Of a stretch of DNA of 64,000 nt, positions 50,282 through 58,939 are shown in pieces (position 1 is the first letter of the stretch; each line of letters begins with the position of its first letter). The translations under genes were made by a program, and so were the position numbers. Origin of the DNA: Cryobacterium sp. SO1 (GTDB lineage: Bacteria > Actinomycetota > Actinomycetes > Actinomycetales > Microbacteriaceae). Under the pieces are notes generated by a model. It did no database searches, was not told where the DNA came from, and worked only from the letters and a program-made list of their open reading frames with translations. The stretch covers positions 1 through 64,000 of the forward strand of contig NZ_CP067394.1 in NCBI RefSeq assembly GCF_004210215.2. Direction: 5' to 3'.

Positions 50282-51112
50282 ATGGAAGGTGAGACATCCG
50301 AGGAGCGCGATGTGGCGCAGTCCCCCCGCGACGGCCTGACCGCAGCGGCGCGGCGCGGCGAACTCGTGCGGTACATCGACATCCACTCCGTCGCCAGGGC
50401 GGAAGAACTCGCCGAGGCCTTTGCGGTGAGCCCCATGACCATCCACCGAGACCTCGACTTGCTCTCCCGCGAGGGTCGGATCGAGCGCATCCGGGGAGGT
50501 GCCCGTGCCCTGCCGCACGCCTTCCTCGAGCGGGACGTGCGACTTCGCCGAGCTACCAAAGTCGCGGAAAAGGTGGCCCTGGCGCGGGCCGCCGCCGCGC
50601 TGATCCGGGCGGGCGACGTTGTGGCCATCGACGACTCCACCACCGCCGCGGCGATACTGCCGGTGCTCGCCGCTCGGGCGCCGTCAACGGTGATCACCCA
50701 TTCCCTGGCGCTGATGCACGACCTCACCCGAGCGCATCCGGAGATCAAGCTGCTCGGCCTGGGCGGTCAGTATTACCCGGAGACGGACTCGTTTCTCGGC
50801 ACCGTGGTGATCGAGCAAATCAAGCGCATCTCCGCCGATGTCGCGTTCATTTCCACCACCTCGGTGAAAAATGATGCACTCTTCCACCCCGACGCCGAGT
50901 CGGCCCGCACCAAGCAGGCGCTGGTCGAGATGGCCGACCGCAAAGTGCTGCTCGTTGACGTGACCAAGTTCGGCGCCAAGGGGCTGCACCACGTGGTGAA
51001 CCTCGACGTTTTCGACGACATTCTCGTGAGTGCCGACCTCGCGGCCGAGCACCGGGACCAGCTCGACCGGCTTGACGTGGCTGTGCATTACGTGCCCACC
51101 CCCGAGCCCTAG
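50282..51112 (+). CDS. DeoR-family transcriptional regulator
   Basis: The 276-residue protein has a DeoR N-terminal winged helix (about 25-75, AEELAEAFAVSPMTIHRDLDLLSREGRIERIRGG) and a DeoR C-terminal sugar-phosphate sensor domain. It is divergent from the polyol transporter-dehydrogenase-xylulokinase operon and probably represses it until a phosphorylated sugar accumulates. The ATG at 50282 fits a leaderless start; a GTG two codons earlier is in frame. Confidence 0.9.
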   Translation: MEGETSEERDVAQSPRDGLTAAARRGELVRYIDIHSVARAEELAEAFAVSPMTIHRDLDLLSREGRIERIRGGARALPHAFLERDVRLRRATKVAEKVALARAAAALIRAGDVVAIDDSTTAAAILPVLAARAPSTVITHSLALMHDLTRAHPEIKLLGLGGQYYPETDSFLGTVVIEQIKRISADVAFISTTSVKNDALFHPDAESARTKQALVEMADRKVLLVDVTKFGAKGLHHVVNLDVFDDILVSADLAAEHRDQLDRLDVAVHYVPTPEP

Positions 51113-51281
51113 ACAGCGCAACTCTGATGGAGCGGGCGGCGGGCCCCCGAGAGCTGGCGGCGGTGGCCGCGTCCGGGCATCCCCGGCCTGGGCGCAGGGC
51201 GGTGCCACGCCCACCTGGCACGCCCGAACCGCCCGGGCCGTGGCGCTGTGGGAAAGCCACCACACCGGCAAAAAATCGAAT

Positions 51282-51309
51282 GGAACTTTCAGCATCGAAG
51301 CGTAGTGTC
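51282..51309 (+). promoter_or_regulatory. Possible ECF-type promoter
   Basis: GGAACTTT at 51282-51289 resembles the -35 of extracytoplasmic-function sigma factors, with CGTAG at 51301-51305 as a possible -10. The spacing of 14 bases is slightly short. It lies about 50 bp before the RseB/LolA-like gene. The rest of the 247-bp gap holds no recognised feature. Confidence 0.3.
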
Positions 51310-51359
51310 GGGCATACGCATTGCGGAGTTCTATGTGGTCACACTGGAGGTTGCTCGTC

Positions 51360-52427
51360 ATGTCCCGAACCTGGCTGAAGTGGATGCCCGCCGTGGCGGT
51401 TCCCGCCGTGATCGTCGCCGGGGTCCTCGCGGTTCCCCTGCAGGCCGGCGCGGCCGTCGACCTGCCGGACAAGACCCCGCAAGAGGTGCTCGAACTGGCC
51501 GCAGGCAGCACCGTCGACACCTTCTCCGGCACCATCGAGCAGACCTCGGAGCTGGGGCTGCCCGAGATCCCCAGCACCGGGGATGCCGCCACCGCCGAAT
51601 TCGCCGACGCCCTCGACCTGCTCACCGGCAGTCGCACCGTGCGGGTCTACCAGAACGGCGCCGACCAGAGCCGGGTGCAGGTGCAGGACACCATGTCCGA
51701 GCGCAACCTGATTCGCAACGGCTCCGACGTCTGGCTCTACGACTCCGCCGACAACACCGCCGTGTACACCACCCTGCCCGCCGATGCCGCCCCGGGCGCC
51801 GGCGCAGAGAAGGCCGGCGCGAGTTACACACCGAGCGAACTGGCCCAGACCTTTCTGGACGAGGTGACCCCGAGCACCGACGTGACCCTGGCCGGGAACA
51901 CCCAGGTCGCCGGCCGCACCGCCTATGAGCTCGTGCTCACCCCCGACAGCGCCGACACCCTGGTCGGCTCGGTGTCGATCGCGGTGGACTCCGGGACCGG
52001 ACTGCCGCTCCGGGTGCAGGTTGCCGCGCGGGAAGCCACCGACCCGGCCATCAGCGTGGCCTACACCTCGCTCAGCCTCGAGGCCCCACCCGCCGACCTG
52101 TTCGCCTTCACCCCGCCGGCCGGCGCAACTGTCTCAGAGGAGACGCTGCCCACGAAGGATGACGCCGGCCATCCCGAGGCCGACCGGAGCGGTGTGACTG
52201 TGGTCGGCACCGGCTGGGACGCCGTCGTGTCGATGCCGGCCGGCGAGGATGCCGCGGCCCTGGCCGACCTCACCGCCTCACCCCTGTACAGCCAGCTCAC
52301 CGACGCCGTCGACGGCGGCCGGGCACTGAGCACCACCCTCGTGTCGGTGCTGATCACCGACGACGGCCGGGTCTTCGCCGGGTCCGTTCCCGTTGAGCGG
52401 CTGCTGGCCGCCGCAACCCAGGAGTGA
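51360..52427 (+). CDS. Secreted LolA/RseB-like protein
   Basis: The 355-residue protein has a signal peptide (about 1-32: KWMPAVAVPAVIVAGVLAVPLQAGA) and an extracytoplasmic region with the LolA/LppX/RseB-like half-barrel pattern (repeated beta strands such as RTVRVYQNGADQSRVQVQD and NLIRNGSDVWLYDSADNT). Such proteins bind lipids or sense envelope stress in actinobacteria. The ATG at 51360 has TGGAGG ten bases upstream. The ABC exporter ATPase begins in a GTGA overlap with its stop, so all three genes probably act together. Confidence 0.8.
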   Translation: MSRTWLKWMPAVAVPAVIVAGVLAVPLQAGAAVDLPDKTPQEVLELAAGSTVDTFSGTIEQTSELGLPEIPSTGDAATAEFADALDLLTGSRTVRVYQNGADQSRVQVQDTMSERNLIRNGSDVWLYDSADNTAVYTTLPADAAPGAGAEKAGASYTPSELAQTFLDEVTPSTDVTLAGNTQVAGRTAYELVLTPDSADTLVGSVSIAVDSGTGLPLRVQVAAREATDPAISVAYTSLSLEAPPADLFAFTPPAGATVSEETLPTKDDAGHPEADRSGVTVVGTGWDAVVSMPAGEDAAALADLTASPLYSQLTDAVDGGRALSTTLVSVLITDDGRVFAGSVPVERLLAAATQE

Positions 52428-53500
52428 GCGTCGCCGCCCGGGTCGCCGACCTGGCGATCGAGACCCGGGCCCTCACCAAACGCTTCGGCCAGCAGGCCGC
52501 CGTCGATGCCATCGACCTCGCGGTGCCGATGGGCTCGGTGTTCGGATTCCTCGGGCCGAACGGCTCGGGCAAGACCACCAGCATCCGGGTGATGCTCGGC
52601 CTCGCCGCCGCCACCAGCGGTGAGGTGAGAGTGCTCGGGGAGCCGATGCCGGGCCGGCTCGCCCGGGTGCTGCCCCAGGTGGGCGCCCTGGTGGAGGGCC
52701 CCGCGTTCTATCCGTTCCTCTCCGGCGCCGCGAACCTGCGCCGACTCGATTCCGCCGACCGCGCGGCCCCTACCCGCAACCGCCGGGCCCGGGTGGACCG
52801 CGCGCTCGAACGGGTCGGCCTGTCCAACGCGGCGGGCAAGAAGGTGTCGGCGTACTCGCTGGGCATGAAGCAGCGCCTGGGCATCGCGAACGCCCTGCTG
52901 ATGCCGCGCCGGCTCCTGGTGCTGGACGAACCGACCAACGGACTCGACCCGCAGGGCACCCGAGAAGTGCGTGCCCTGGTGCGGTCGCTGGCCGGGGAGG
53001 GCACCACGGTCTTTGTCTCCAGCCACCTGCTCGCCGAGGTCGAGCACATGTGTACCCACGCGGCGATCATGAGCGCCGGACGCCTGGTGGCCCAGGGCAC
53101 CCTCGACGAGTTGCGCGCCGGTGAGTCCAGAGTGCGGGTGCGCACCCCGGATGCCGCGGCCGCCATCCGCGTGCTGGCCGGCGCCGGCCTCATGGCCGAG
53201 CTGGAGCCCGCGCCGAACGATCGCGGCACCGAGAGCTTCCCGGGCGCCTCCGCATCCTCGGGCCGATCCGCCGACCGATCCGCCGACCACTGGGTGAGCG
53301 CCCCCATCGACGTGCCCCGCAGCGGACGAGCCCCCGCAGACCCGGGCGGCTGGTCCGCAGGTGGGCAGCTCGAGGAGGAGGACCTCGTCGCCGCGCTCGT
53401 GGCGGGCGGGGTGCGGGTGCGCGGGTTCGAGGTGCAGGACACCAGCCTCGAGGACCGCTTCGTGGCGCTCACCGGAGAGGGGTTCGACGTTGTCCGATAA
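52424..53500 (+). CDS. ABC transporter ATP-binding protein
   Basis: The 358-residue ATPase has Walker A GPNGSGKTTS (about residues 45-54), the signature as YSLGMKQRLGIA instead of LSGGQ, Walker B LLVLDEPTNGLD and the switch His in SSHLLAEVEH. The C-terminal region holds a low-complexity Ser/Asp-rich insert (about 265-310). It resembles bacitracin- or daunorubicin-type exporters. It overlaps the gene before it and the permease gene after it. Confidence 0.93.
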   Translation: MSVAARVADLAIETRALTKRFGQQAAVDAIDLAVPMGSVFGFLGPNGSGKTTSIRVMLGLAAATSGEVRVLGEPMPGRLARVLPQVGALVEGPAFYPFLSGAANLRRLDSADRAAPTRNRRARVDRALERVGLSNAAGKKVSAYSLGMKQRLGIANALLMPRRLLVLDEPTNGLDPQGTREVRALVRSLAGEGTTVFVSSHLLAEVEHMCTHAAIMSAGRLVAQGTLDELRAGESRVRVRTPDAAAAIRVLAGAGLMAELEPAPNDRGTESFPGASASSGRSADRSADHWVSAPIDVPRSGRAPADPGGWSAGGQLEEEDLVAALVAGGVRVRGFEVQDTSLEDRFVALTGEGFDVVR

Positions 53501-54386
53501 GACGTCCTCTGATGGCCGTCCAGCGGCATCCCCGGTGGCAGCGGCAGCCGAGACGACCGCCCGGCCCGGCGGCGCCTGGGCGCTGCTGGTCTCCGAACTG
53601 ACTGTGCTCTTCCGCCGCCGCCGCACCTGGGCGCTGTTGCTCGCGCTCGCCGCGGTGCCGGTGCTGATCGCCGTCGCCGTGCGGCTCTCCTCACAGGAGC
53701 CCACGCCCGGACGCGGTCCGCCGTTTCTCGACCAGGTCACCCAGAACGGCCTGTTCGTCGCGGTGACCGGCCTGATCGTGTCGATCCCCCTGTTCCTGCC
53801 CCTGACCGTCGGTGTGGTCGCGGGCGACACCATCGCCGGCGAGGCCGGGCTGGGCACCCTGCGCTACCTGCTCGTGGCCCCGGCCGGCCGGGTCCGGCTG
53901 CTCGTGGTGAAGTACGTCGGCGCGGCGGTGTTCTGCGTGGCGGCCACGCTCACTGTCGTCACCGCCGGGGTGCTCGCCGGGCTGGCGCTGTTCCCGGTGG
54001 GGCCGCTGACCCTGCTCTCCGGCGACACCATCAGCCTGGGCGAGTCGTTCCTGCGCGCCCTGCTCATCGCCGGCTACGTCACCGTGTCACTACTCGGCCT
54101 CTCAGCCATCGGCCTGTTCTTCTCCACCCTCACCGTGGTGCCCGTCGGGGCGATGGCCGCCACCATCGTTCTCTCGGTGGTCGCGCAGGTGCTTGATTCG
54201 CTGCCGCAACTGGACTGGTTGCATCCGTGGCTGTTCAGCCACTACTGGCTCGACTTCGCCGACCTGCTGCGCCAGCCCGTCGACCTCAGCTCCTTCGGCG
54301 CGAACGCGCTGCTGCAGGGCGGCTATCTGCTGGTCTTCGGAGCGCTGGCGTACGGCAGGTTCGTCACCAAGGACATCCTGAGCTGA
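53490..54386 (+). CDS. ABC transporter permease
   Basis: The 298-residue protein has six membrane helices and an ABC-2 type layout (TWALLLALAAVPVLIAVAVRL as first helix, then SIPLFLPLTVGVVAGDTIAGEAGLGTLRYLLVAP). The G(E/D)xxxGTLRxLLxxP stretch is typical of ABC-2 permeases. The TTG at 53490 overlaps the end of the ATPase gene by 11 bases and has GAGAGG upstream. Together with the ATPase it would export an unknown substrate. Confidence 0.88.
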   Translation: MSDKTSSDGRPAASPVAAAAETTARPGGAWALLVSELTVLFRRRRTWALLLALAAVPVLIAVAVRLSSQEPTPGRGPPFLDQVTQNGLFVAVTGLIVSIPLFLPLTVGVVAGDTIAGEAGLGTLRYLLVAPAGRVRLLVVKYVGAAVFCVAATLTVVTAGVLAGLALFPVGPLTLLSGDTISLGESFLRALLIAGYVTVSLLGLSAIGLFFSTLTVVPVGAMAATIVLSVVAQVLDSLPQLDWLHPWLFSHYWLDFADLLRQPVDLSSFGANALLQGGYLLVFGALAYGRFVTKDILS

Positions 54387-54553
54387 GCCGGTGGCGGGCA
54401 GGCCGGGCCGTCGCACTACAGCCGGCCGCGGGTCGGTTTCTATGCAGTTCATATGAGTGTGGCCGAACGGACCGCTATCGCAGATCCCTTGCAGGAGGGG
54501 CGCTTACGGTAATAATGTGCCCTCATTCGGGGGTGAATCCGGAGGCGTCTGTT

Positions 54554-56101
54554 TTGGCAATCGAAAGTACCCCACCCGTTGTGCGGCCGAGCACCCCGCC
54601 GCAGGTTCGCCTGGAGGACATCGCGGGCCGGGCTGACACGTCGAGTGCCCTCGCTGACGCGGGCACGATCGTCTCGGGCATCGCCCTGTCCACCCAGTCC
54701 GTGCAGCCGGGCGATCTCTTCGTGGCCCTGCCCGGCAAGAACGGCCACGGCGCCGCGTACACCGACAGCGCCGTGCAGGCCGGCGCGGTGGCCGTGCTCA
54801 CGGATGCTGACGGTGAGGCCGCCGCCCGCGCCGCCGGCGTACCCGTCATCGTGAGCGACAACCTGCGGGGCCGGCTGGGCGAGCTCAGCGCCTTCATCTA
54901 CGGCACGGCCGACGGCGCCCCCACGATCTTCGGCATCACCGGTACCAACGGCAAGACCACCACCGCGTACGTGCTCGAGGCTGTGCTGCGCCAGATGGGC
55001 CTGGTCACCGGGCTGTCCACCACGGCCGAACGCCACATCGCCGGTGAGGTCTTCGTCTCCCGCCTGACCACCCCGGAGGCCACCGACGTGCACGCGCTCC
55101 TCGCGCGCATGAAGGAACAGCACGTGGAGGCCGTGGTGCTCGAAGTGAGCGCCCAGGGCCTCACCCACGGCCGGGTCGACGGCATCCTCTTTGACGTCGC
55201 CGGCTTCACCAACCTCTCGATAGACCACCTCGACGACTACGGCACCATGGAGAACTACTTCGACGCCAAGGAACTCCTGTTCCGGCCGGATCGCTCCCGC
55301 ACCGCCGTCGTGAGCCTGGAAACCACCTGGGGCCGGAAGTTGCTGGCCGAGCCGACGATCCCGGTGGCGTCGATTTCCGCGGATGCCGCGACCGATCCGG
55401 ACTGGCGCCTGGAGATCCTCGAGGCACTGCCGGAGGGCACCCGCTTCCGCGTGCACAACCGGGCCGGCGATTCCGTCGAGACGACGGTCGCGCTGCTGGG
55501 TGACCACCTCGTCGCCGACGCCGGGCTCGCCGTTGCGATGACCATCGAGGCCGGCTACGCCGCCGACCGGGTTCAGGCCGCGCTGCAGGACGGCATCGAG
55601 GTGTACATACCGGGCCGCACCGAGAGCGTCTCCGGTCCGACCGGACCGCGAGTGTACGTGGACTTCGGCCACAGCTCCGACGCCTTCGAGAAGACCCTGC
55701 GGGCGGTCAAGGCCGTCACCCCCGGCCGGGTCATCATGCTCTTCGGCGCCGACGGCGACCGCGACCCGGTCAAGCGCCCCGAAATGGCCCGCGTCGCCGC
55801 GGCCGGCTCCGACATCGTGGTCATCACCGACCACCACCCCCGTTTCGAAGACCCGGCCAGCATCCGCCGGATGCTCGTGGACGCCGCCAGGGAGGCCTTC
55901 CCCAACAAGCAGATCGTGGAGGTCTCCCCGCCGGAGGCCGCGATCGACTACGCCGTCGACCTGGCCCGGGACGGCGACGCCATCCTCTGGGCCGGACCCG
56001 GCCACCAGGACTACCGCGACATCCGCGGTGTGCGCACGCCGTACTCGGCCCGCGAGCTGGCCCGGGACGCCCTCGCCCGACACGGCTGGCCGGTCTCCTA
56101 G
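54554..56101 (+). CDS. Mur ligase family protein (MurE-like)
   Basis: MurE ligases add the third amino acid to UDP-MurNAc-dipeptide. The 515-residue protein has the N-terminal uridine domain, ATP-binding GITGTNGKTTTAYVLE, the catalytic segment FTNLSIDHLDDYGTMENYFDAK with the carbamylated-Lys region and the C-terminal domain with ITDHHPRFEDP, where MurE enzymes usually have DNPR or a related residue set. Thus the amino acid used cannot be told. No division genes are nearby, so it may be a second copy with a special role. The TTG at 54554 has GGAGG eight bases upstream; an in-frame ATG at 54515 is an alternative. Confidence 0.85.
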   Translation: MAIESTPPVVRPSTPPQVRLEDIAGRADTSSALADAGTIVSGIALSTQSVQPGDLFVALPGKNGHGAAYTDSAVQAGAVAVLTDADGEAAARAAGVPVIVSDNLRGRLGELSAFIYGTADGAPTIFGITGTNGKTTTAYVLEAVLRQMGLVTGLSTTAERHIAGEVFVSRLTTPEATDVHALLARMKEQHVEAVVLEVSAQGLTHGRVDGILFDVAGFTNLSIDHLDDYGTMENYFDAKELLFRPDRSRTAVVSLETTWGRKLLAEPTIPVASISADAATDPDWRLEILEALPEGTRFRVHNRAGDSVETTVALLGDHLVADAGLAVAMTIEAGYAADRVQAALQDGIEVYIPGRTESVSGPTGPRVYVDFGHSSDAFEKTLRAVKAVTPGRVIMLFGADGDRDPVKRPEMARVAAAGSDIVVITDHHPRFEDPASIRRMLVDAAREAFPNKQIVEVSPPEAAIDYAVDLARDGDAILWAGPGHQDYRDIRGVRTPYSARELARDALARHGWPVS

Positions 56102-56103
56102 CC

Positions 56104-56164
56104 CGCGAACTGTGAGCTAAGCACCTCAAACGCTGGGTTTTAGGTGCTTAAGTCACGGTTCGCG
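56104..56164. terminator. Bidirectional hairpin covering the hutI end
   Basis: CGCGAACTGTGAGC...CACCT (56104-56126) pairs with AGGTG...GTTCGCG (56142-56164) in 20 of 23 positions, and AAAC/GTTT extends the stem. It lies between the converging murE-like and hutI genes, and its right arm codes for the last residues and stop codon of hutI. Confidence 0.8.
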
Positions 56165-57339
56165 AGAGGGCGGGCGCGGGCACCCTCGGTCCAGGTGGCC
56201 ACGCAGAGCTGCATGCCCGGCCGGTAGGCCAGATGCGCCACCGAGGGGGCGTCGAGCACCTGCAGATCGGCCCGGCCGCCGATCCGGAGCGAGCCGACGG
56301 CATCCGGCCCGTGCTCACGGCCGACCGCCCGAGCCGCGCCGCGGGTGGCCGCCCAGATCGCCTCCCGCACGGTGAGGCCCATCTGCAGCACCGCCGTCGC
56401 CACGCAGAATGGCATCGACGTCGTGTACGACGTGCCGGGGTTGCAGTTGCTGGCCAGGGCGATGTGCGCGCCGGCGTCGAGCAACCGGCGGGCGGGCGGG
56501 AACGGTGCCCTGGTGGACAGGTCGCAGGCCGGCAGCAGGGTGGCCACGGTGTTCGAGCCGGCCAGGGCGTCGATGTCGGCGTCGTCCAGGTGGTTGCAGT
56601 GGTCCACGCTGGCGCAGCCCAACTCCGCGGCGAGGCGCACGCCACCGCTGAAGCCGAGCTGGTTGCCGTGCAGACGCAGGCCCAGCCCGGCGGCCCGGCC
56701 GGCCAGCAGCACCTCCCGGCACTCCTCGACGTCGAACGCGCCAGTCTCGCAGAAGGCGTCGACGAAGTCCACGTACGGGGCCACGGAGGCCAGCATCGGG
56801 CCGGTCACCAGGTCGAGGTAGTCCCGCCGGTCGATCCCCGGCGGCACCACGTGGGCGCCGAGGAAACTGACCACATCGGCGACCTCGGCGGCCGCCCTGG
56901 CGCTGCGGAGCTCGCCGGCCAGGTCGAGGCCGTAGCCGGTCTTGGTCTCCAGGAACGTGGTGCCCTGCGCCTCGGCCTCCCGGCGGAGGCAGCGGGCGTT
57001 GGCGACGAGGTCGGCCTCGTTCGCTGCCCTGGTCGCCAGCATCGTGCTGACTATTCCGCCGGCGGCATATCTCTGTCCGGCCATCCGGGCCTCGAACTCG
57101 GCGGCCCGGTCGCCCGCGAAAACCAGGTGGCTGTGGGTGTCGACCCAGCCCGGCAGCACCGCTCGCCCGTGCACATCCACGACGCTGTCGGCGGCGGGCG
57201 CTTCGGCGGCCGGCCCGAGCCAGGCGATGCGGCCGTTCTCGATCACGAGTGCGGCACCCAGCAGTCGGTCGTCGTCGTGGCTGGATTCGGCGGCCTGTGT
57301 GGTGAGCTCGGCGATCCCGGTGAGCAGTTCAGCGGTCAT
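56140..57339 (-). CDS. hutI: Imidazolonepropionase
   Basis: HutI hydrolyses imidazolone-5-propionate to N-formimino-glutamate, the third step of histidine degradation. The 399-residue amidohydrolase has the metal ligands in DTHSHLVFAGDR (HxH), the later LRLHGNQLG and CNHLD, and Asp in the NCNPGTSYT region. The ATG at 57339 has a GGAAGG site upstream. It is the last gene of the hut operon as seen in this window. Its last seven codons lie in the arm of a large hairpin. Confidence 0.94.
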   Translation of the reverse strand: MTAELLTGIAELTTQAAESSHDDDRLLGAALVIENGRIAWLGPAAEAPAADSVVDVHGRAVLPGWVDTHSHLVFAGDRAAEFEARMAGQRYAAGGIVSTMLATRAANEADLVANARCLRREAEAQGTTFLETKTGYGLDLAGELRSARAAAEVADVVSFLGAHVVPPGIDRRDYLDLVTGPMLASVAPYVDFVDAFCETGAFDVEECREVLLAGRAAGLGLRLHGNQLGFSGGVRLAAELGCASVDHCNHLDDADIDALAGSNTVATLLPACDLSTRAPFPPARRLLDAGAHIALASNCNPGTSYTTSMPFCVATAVLQMGLTVREAIWAATRGAARAVGREHGPDAVGSLRIGGRADLQVLDAPSVAHLAYRPGMQLCVATWTEGARARPLANRDLST

Positions 57340-57403
57340 CGTGGGGCCTTCCGGTCGGGGACAACGGTGGGTGCAGTCGGGACGGGCGGGGTGCGGCTAG
57401 ACC

Positions 57404-57469
57404 TAACTGTTCCCGTTCCGGACAATTGTGCCCGGTGTGCCGGCCACAATTGTCCGCACGCGGAACAGT
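57404..57469. repeat. Palindromic intergenic element, copy F
   Basis: TAACTGTTCCCGTTCCGG, ACAATTGTGCCCGG, GTGTGCCGG and CAATTGTCCGCACGCGGAAC form an imperfect palindrome. It lies in the 148-bp gap between hutF and hutI, inside the hut operon. Confidence 0.82.
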
Positions 57470-57487
57470 AGAGCCGGGCGGGTGCGG

Positions 57488-58939
57488 TCATGCTGGACTC
57501 GGGGCTTCGGCGGACGGGGTGGGGTCGGCGGGCCGGCGGGCGTCGGGGGTGTCGGGGGTGCCGCGGGTGTCGAGCGCGTCGCGGAGGAGCGCGGCGGGCG
57601 AGCCGCGGGGTGCAAGCGCGGCGGCGGCGGTCCCCACGAGCCGGCCGGTGTCGGCCACGAGGCGGCCGGCCACGATCACCCGCCGCACGTCGGCCGCCGT
57701 GGCGGCGAGCACCAGTTGGTCGGGCCGGGCGCCCATGGTGCGGATGCTGTGGGCGTCGACCTCGACGAGGTCGGCCGGGTCACCGGGCGCCAGGCGTGCC
57801 GGGCCGAGGCCCAGCGCGGCGTAACCGTCGGCGCCGGCGGCCCGCAGCAGCGCCGCGGGGGTGAACCGGCCGCGGCTGCCGGAGGCCAGGCGCTCGCCCA
57901 TCTCCAGGCCGCGCATCTCCAGGAACGGGTCGATGACTGCGTTCTGATCGGAGCCCAGGGCGATCGGGCTGCCCGCGGCGGCCAGCTCCCTGGCCCGGCC
58001 GATGCCGTCGCCGAGGTCGGCCTCGGTGCTCGGGCACATCGCCACGGTGACACCGGTGCGGCCGAGCATCCGGAGGTCGTCGTCGCTGAGGTGGCTGGCG
58101 TGCACGACGCTCAGCCGCGGGGTGAGGGCTCCGAGGCCGTAGAGAAGCCCCGTCGGGGTGACCCGATGCACTGCCAGGCAGTCGGCGTTCTCCTGCGGGT
58201 GCTCGGAGAGGTGGATGTGCAGCGGCACCTCCGCCGGCAGCCCGGCCAGGATCTGCCGCATGGCGTCACGCGGCACGGCCCGCACCGAGTGCAGTGCGGC
58301 GCCGAGGGTGACCAGGGCCGGCTCGTTCGGCCGGCCCGCGGCATCCGCTGCGAGGGTCTCGCGCAGCCGCGCCCACCGCGCCAGCCAGCCGGCCGCCGAC
58401 CCGTCGCTGAAGCCCTGTTGCTCGGGGCGCAGCGGGGTGTCGAGGCCGCCGGCCAGGTAGCTGGTGTCCAGCAGCGCCAGGCGGATGCCCACCTCGCGGG
58501 CTGCCGTCGCCAGAGCGAGCTCCATGGCGTGCGCCTGCGGATAGCGGGTGCCGTCGGCCTTGTGGTGCAGGTAGTGGAACTCGCCCACGGCGGTGTAGCC
58601 GCTGACGAGCATCTCGGCGAAGACCGCCCGGGCCATCAGCAGGTAGCGCTCGGGAGTGAGCGCCCGGGCGACGGCGTACATCGACTCCCGCCAGCGCCAG
58701 AAGTCGCCACCCTGGTCGTGGGTGCGGCCGCGGAGGGCCCGGTGGAACGCGTGCGAATGCGCGTTCGCGAGGCCGGGCAGCACGGTGCCGAGGCGGATGT
58801 CGCCGGGCTCGGCGGGAACATCGTCTGCACGGCCGGAGATCCGACCGTCGGCGCCGATGCTGAGGCGTACGCCGGCGGTGACGACGCCGTCGACCAGCAG
58901 CGACTCGCACCAGTAGGTCGCCAGCGGTGCCGCGGTCAC
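57488..58939 (-). CDS. hutF: Formimidoylglutamate deiminase
   Basis: HutF deaminates N-formimino-glutamate to N-formyl-glutamate. The 483-residue amidohydrolase has GLANAHSHAFHRALRG with its metal-binding HxH, HIHLSEHPQENADC, the conserved His in VVHASHLSDDD and Asp in ALGSDQNAVID. The C-terminal 35 residues are Pro/Asp/Thr-rich and lack homology. The GTG start overlaps the stop of the M20 gene by four bases. Its product needs a deformylase, which no HutG gene in this window provides. Confidence 0.93.
   Translation of the reverse strand: MTAAPLATYWCESLLVDGVVTAGVRLSIGADGRISGRADDVPAEPGDIRLGTVLPGLANAHSHAFHRALRGRTHDQGGDFWRWRESMYAVARALTPERYLLMARAVFAEMLVSGYTAVGEFHYLHHKADGTRYPQAHAMELALATAAREVGIRLALLDTSYLAGGLDTPLRPEQQGFSDGSAAGWLARWARLRETLAADAAGRPNEPALVTLGAALHSVRAVPRDAMRQILAGLPAEVPLHIHLSEHPQENADCLAVHRVTPTGLLYGLGALTPRLSVVHASHLSDDDLRMLGRTGVTVAMCPSTEADLGDGIGRARELAAAGSPIALGSDQNAVIDPFLEMRGLEMGERLASGSRGRFTPAALLRAAGADGYAALGLGPARLAPGDPADLVEVDAHSIRTMGARPDQLVLAATAADVRRVIVAGRLVADTGRLVGTAAAALAPRGSPAALLRDALDTRGTPDTPDARRPADPTPSAEAPSPA

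Noticed and set aside
51030..51305. 91-codon frame bridging the deoR end and the next promoter
   Set aside because: Overlaps deoR out of frame, Pro/Gly-rich, and would run through the possible promoter.
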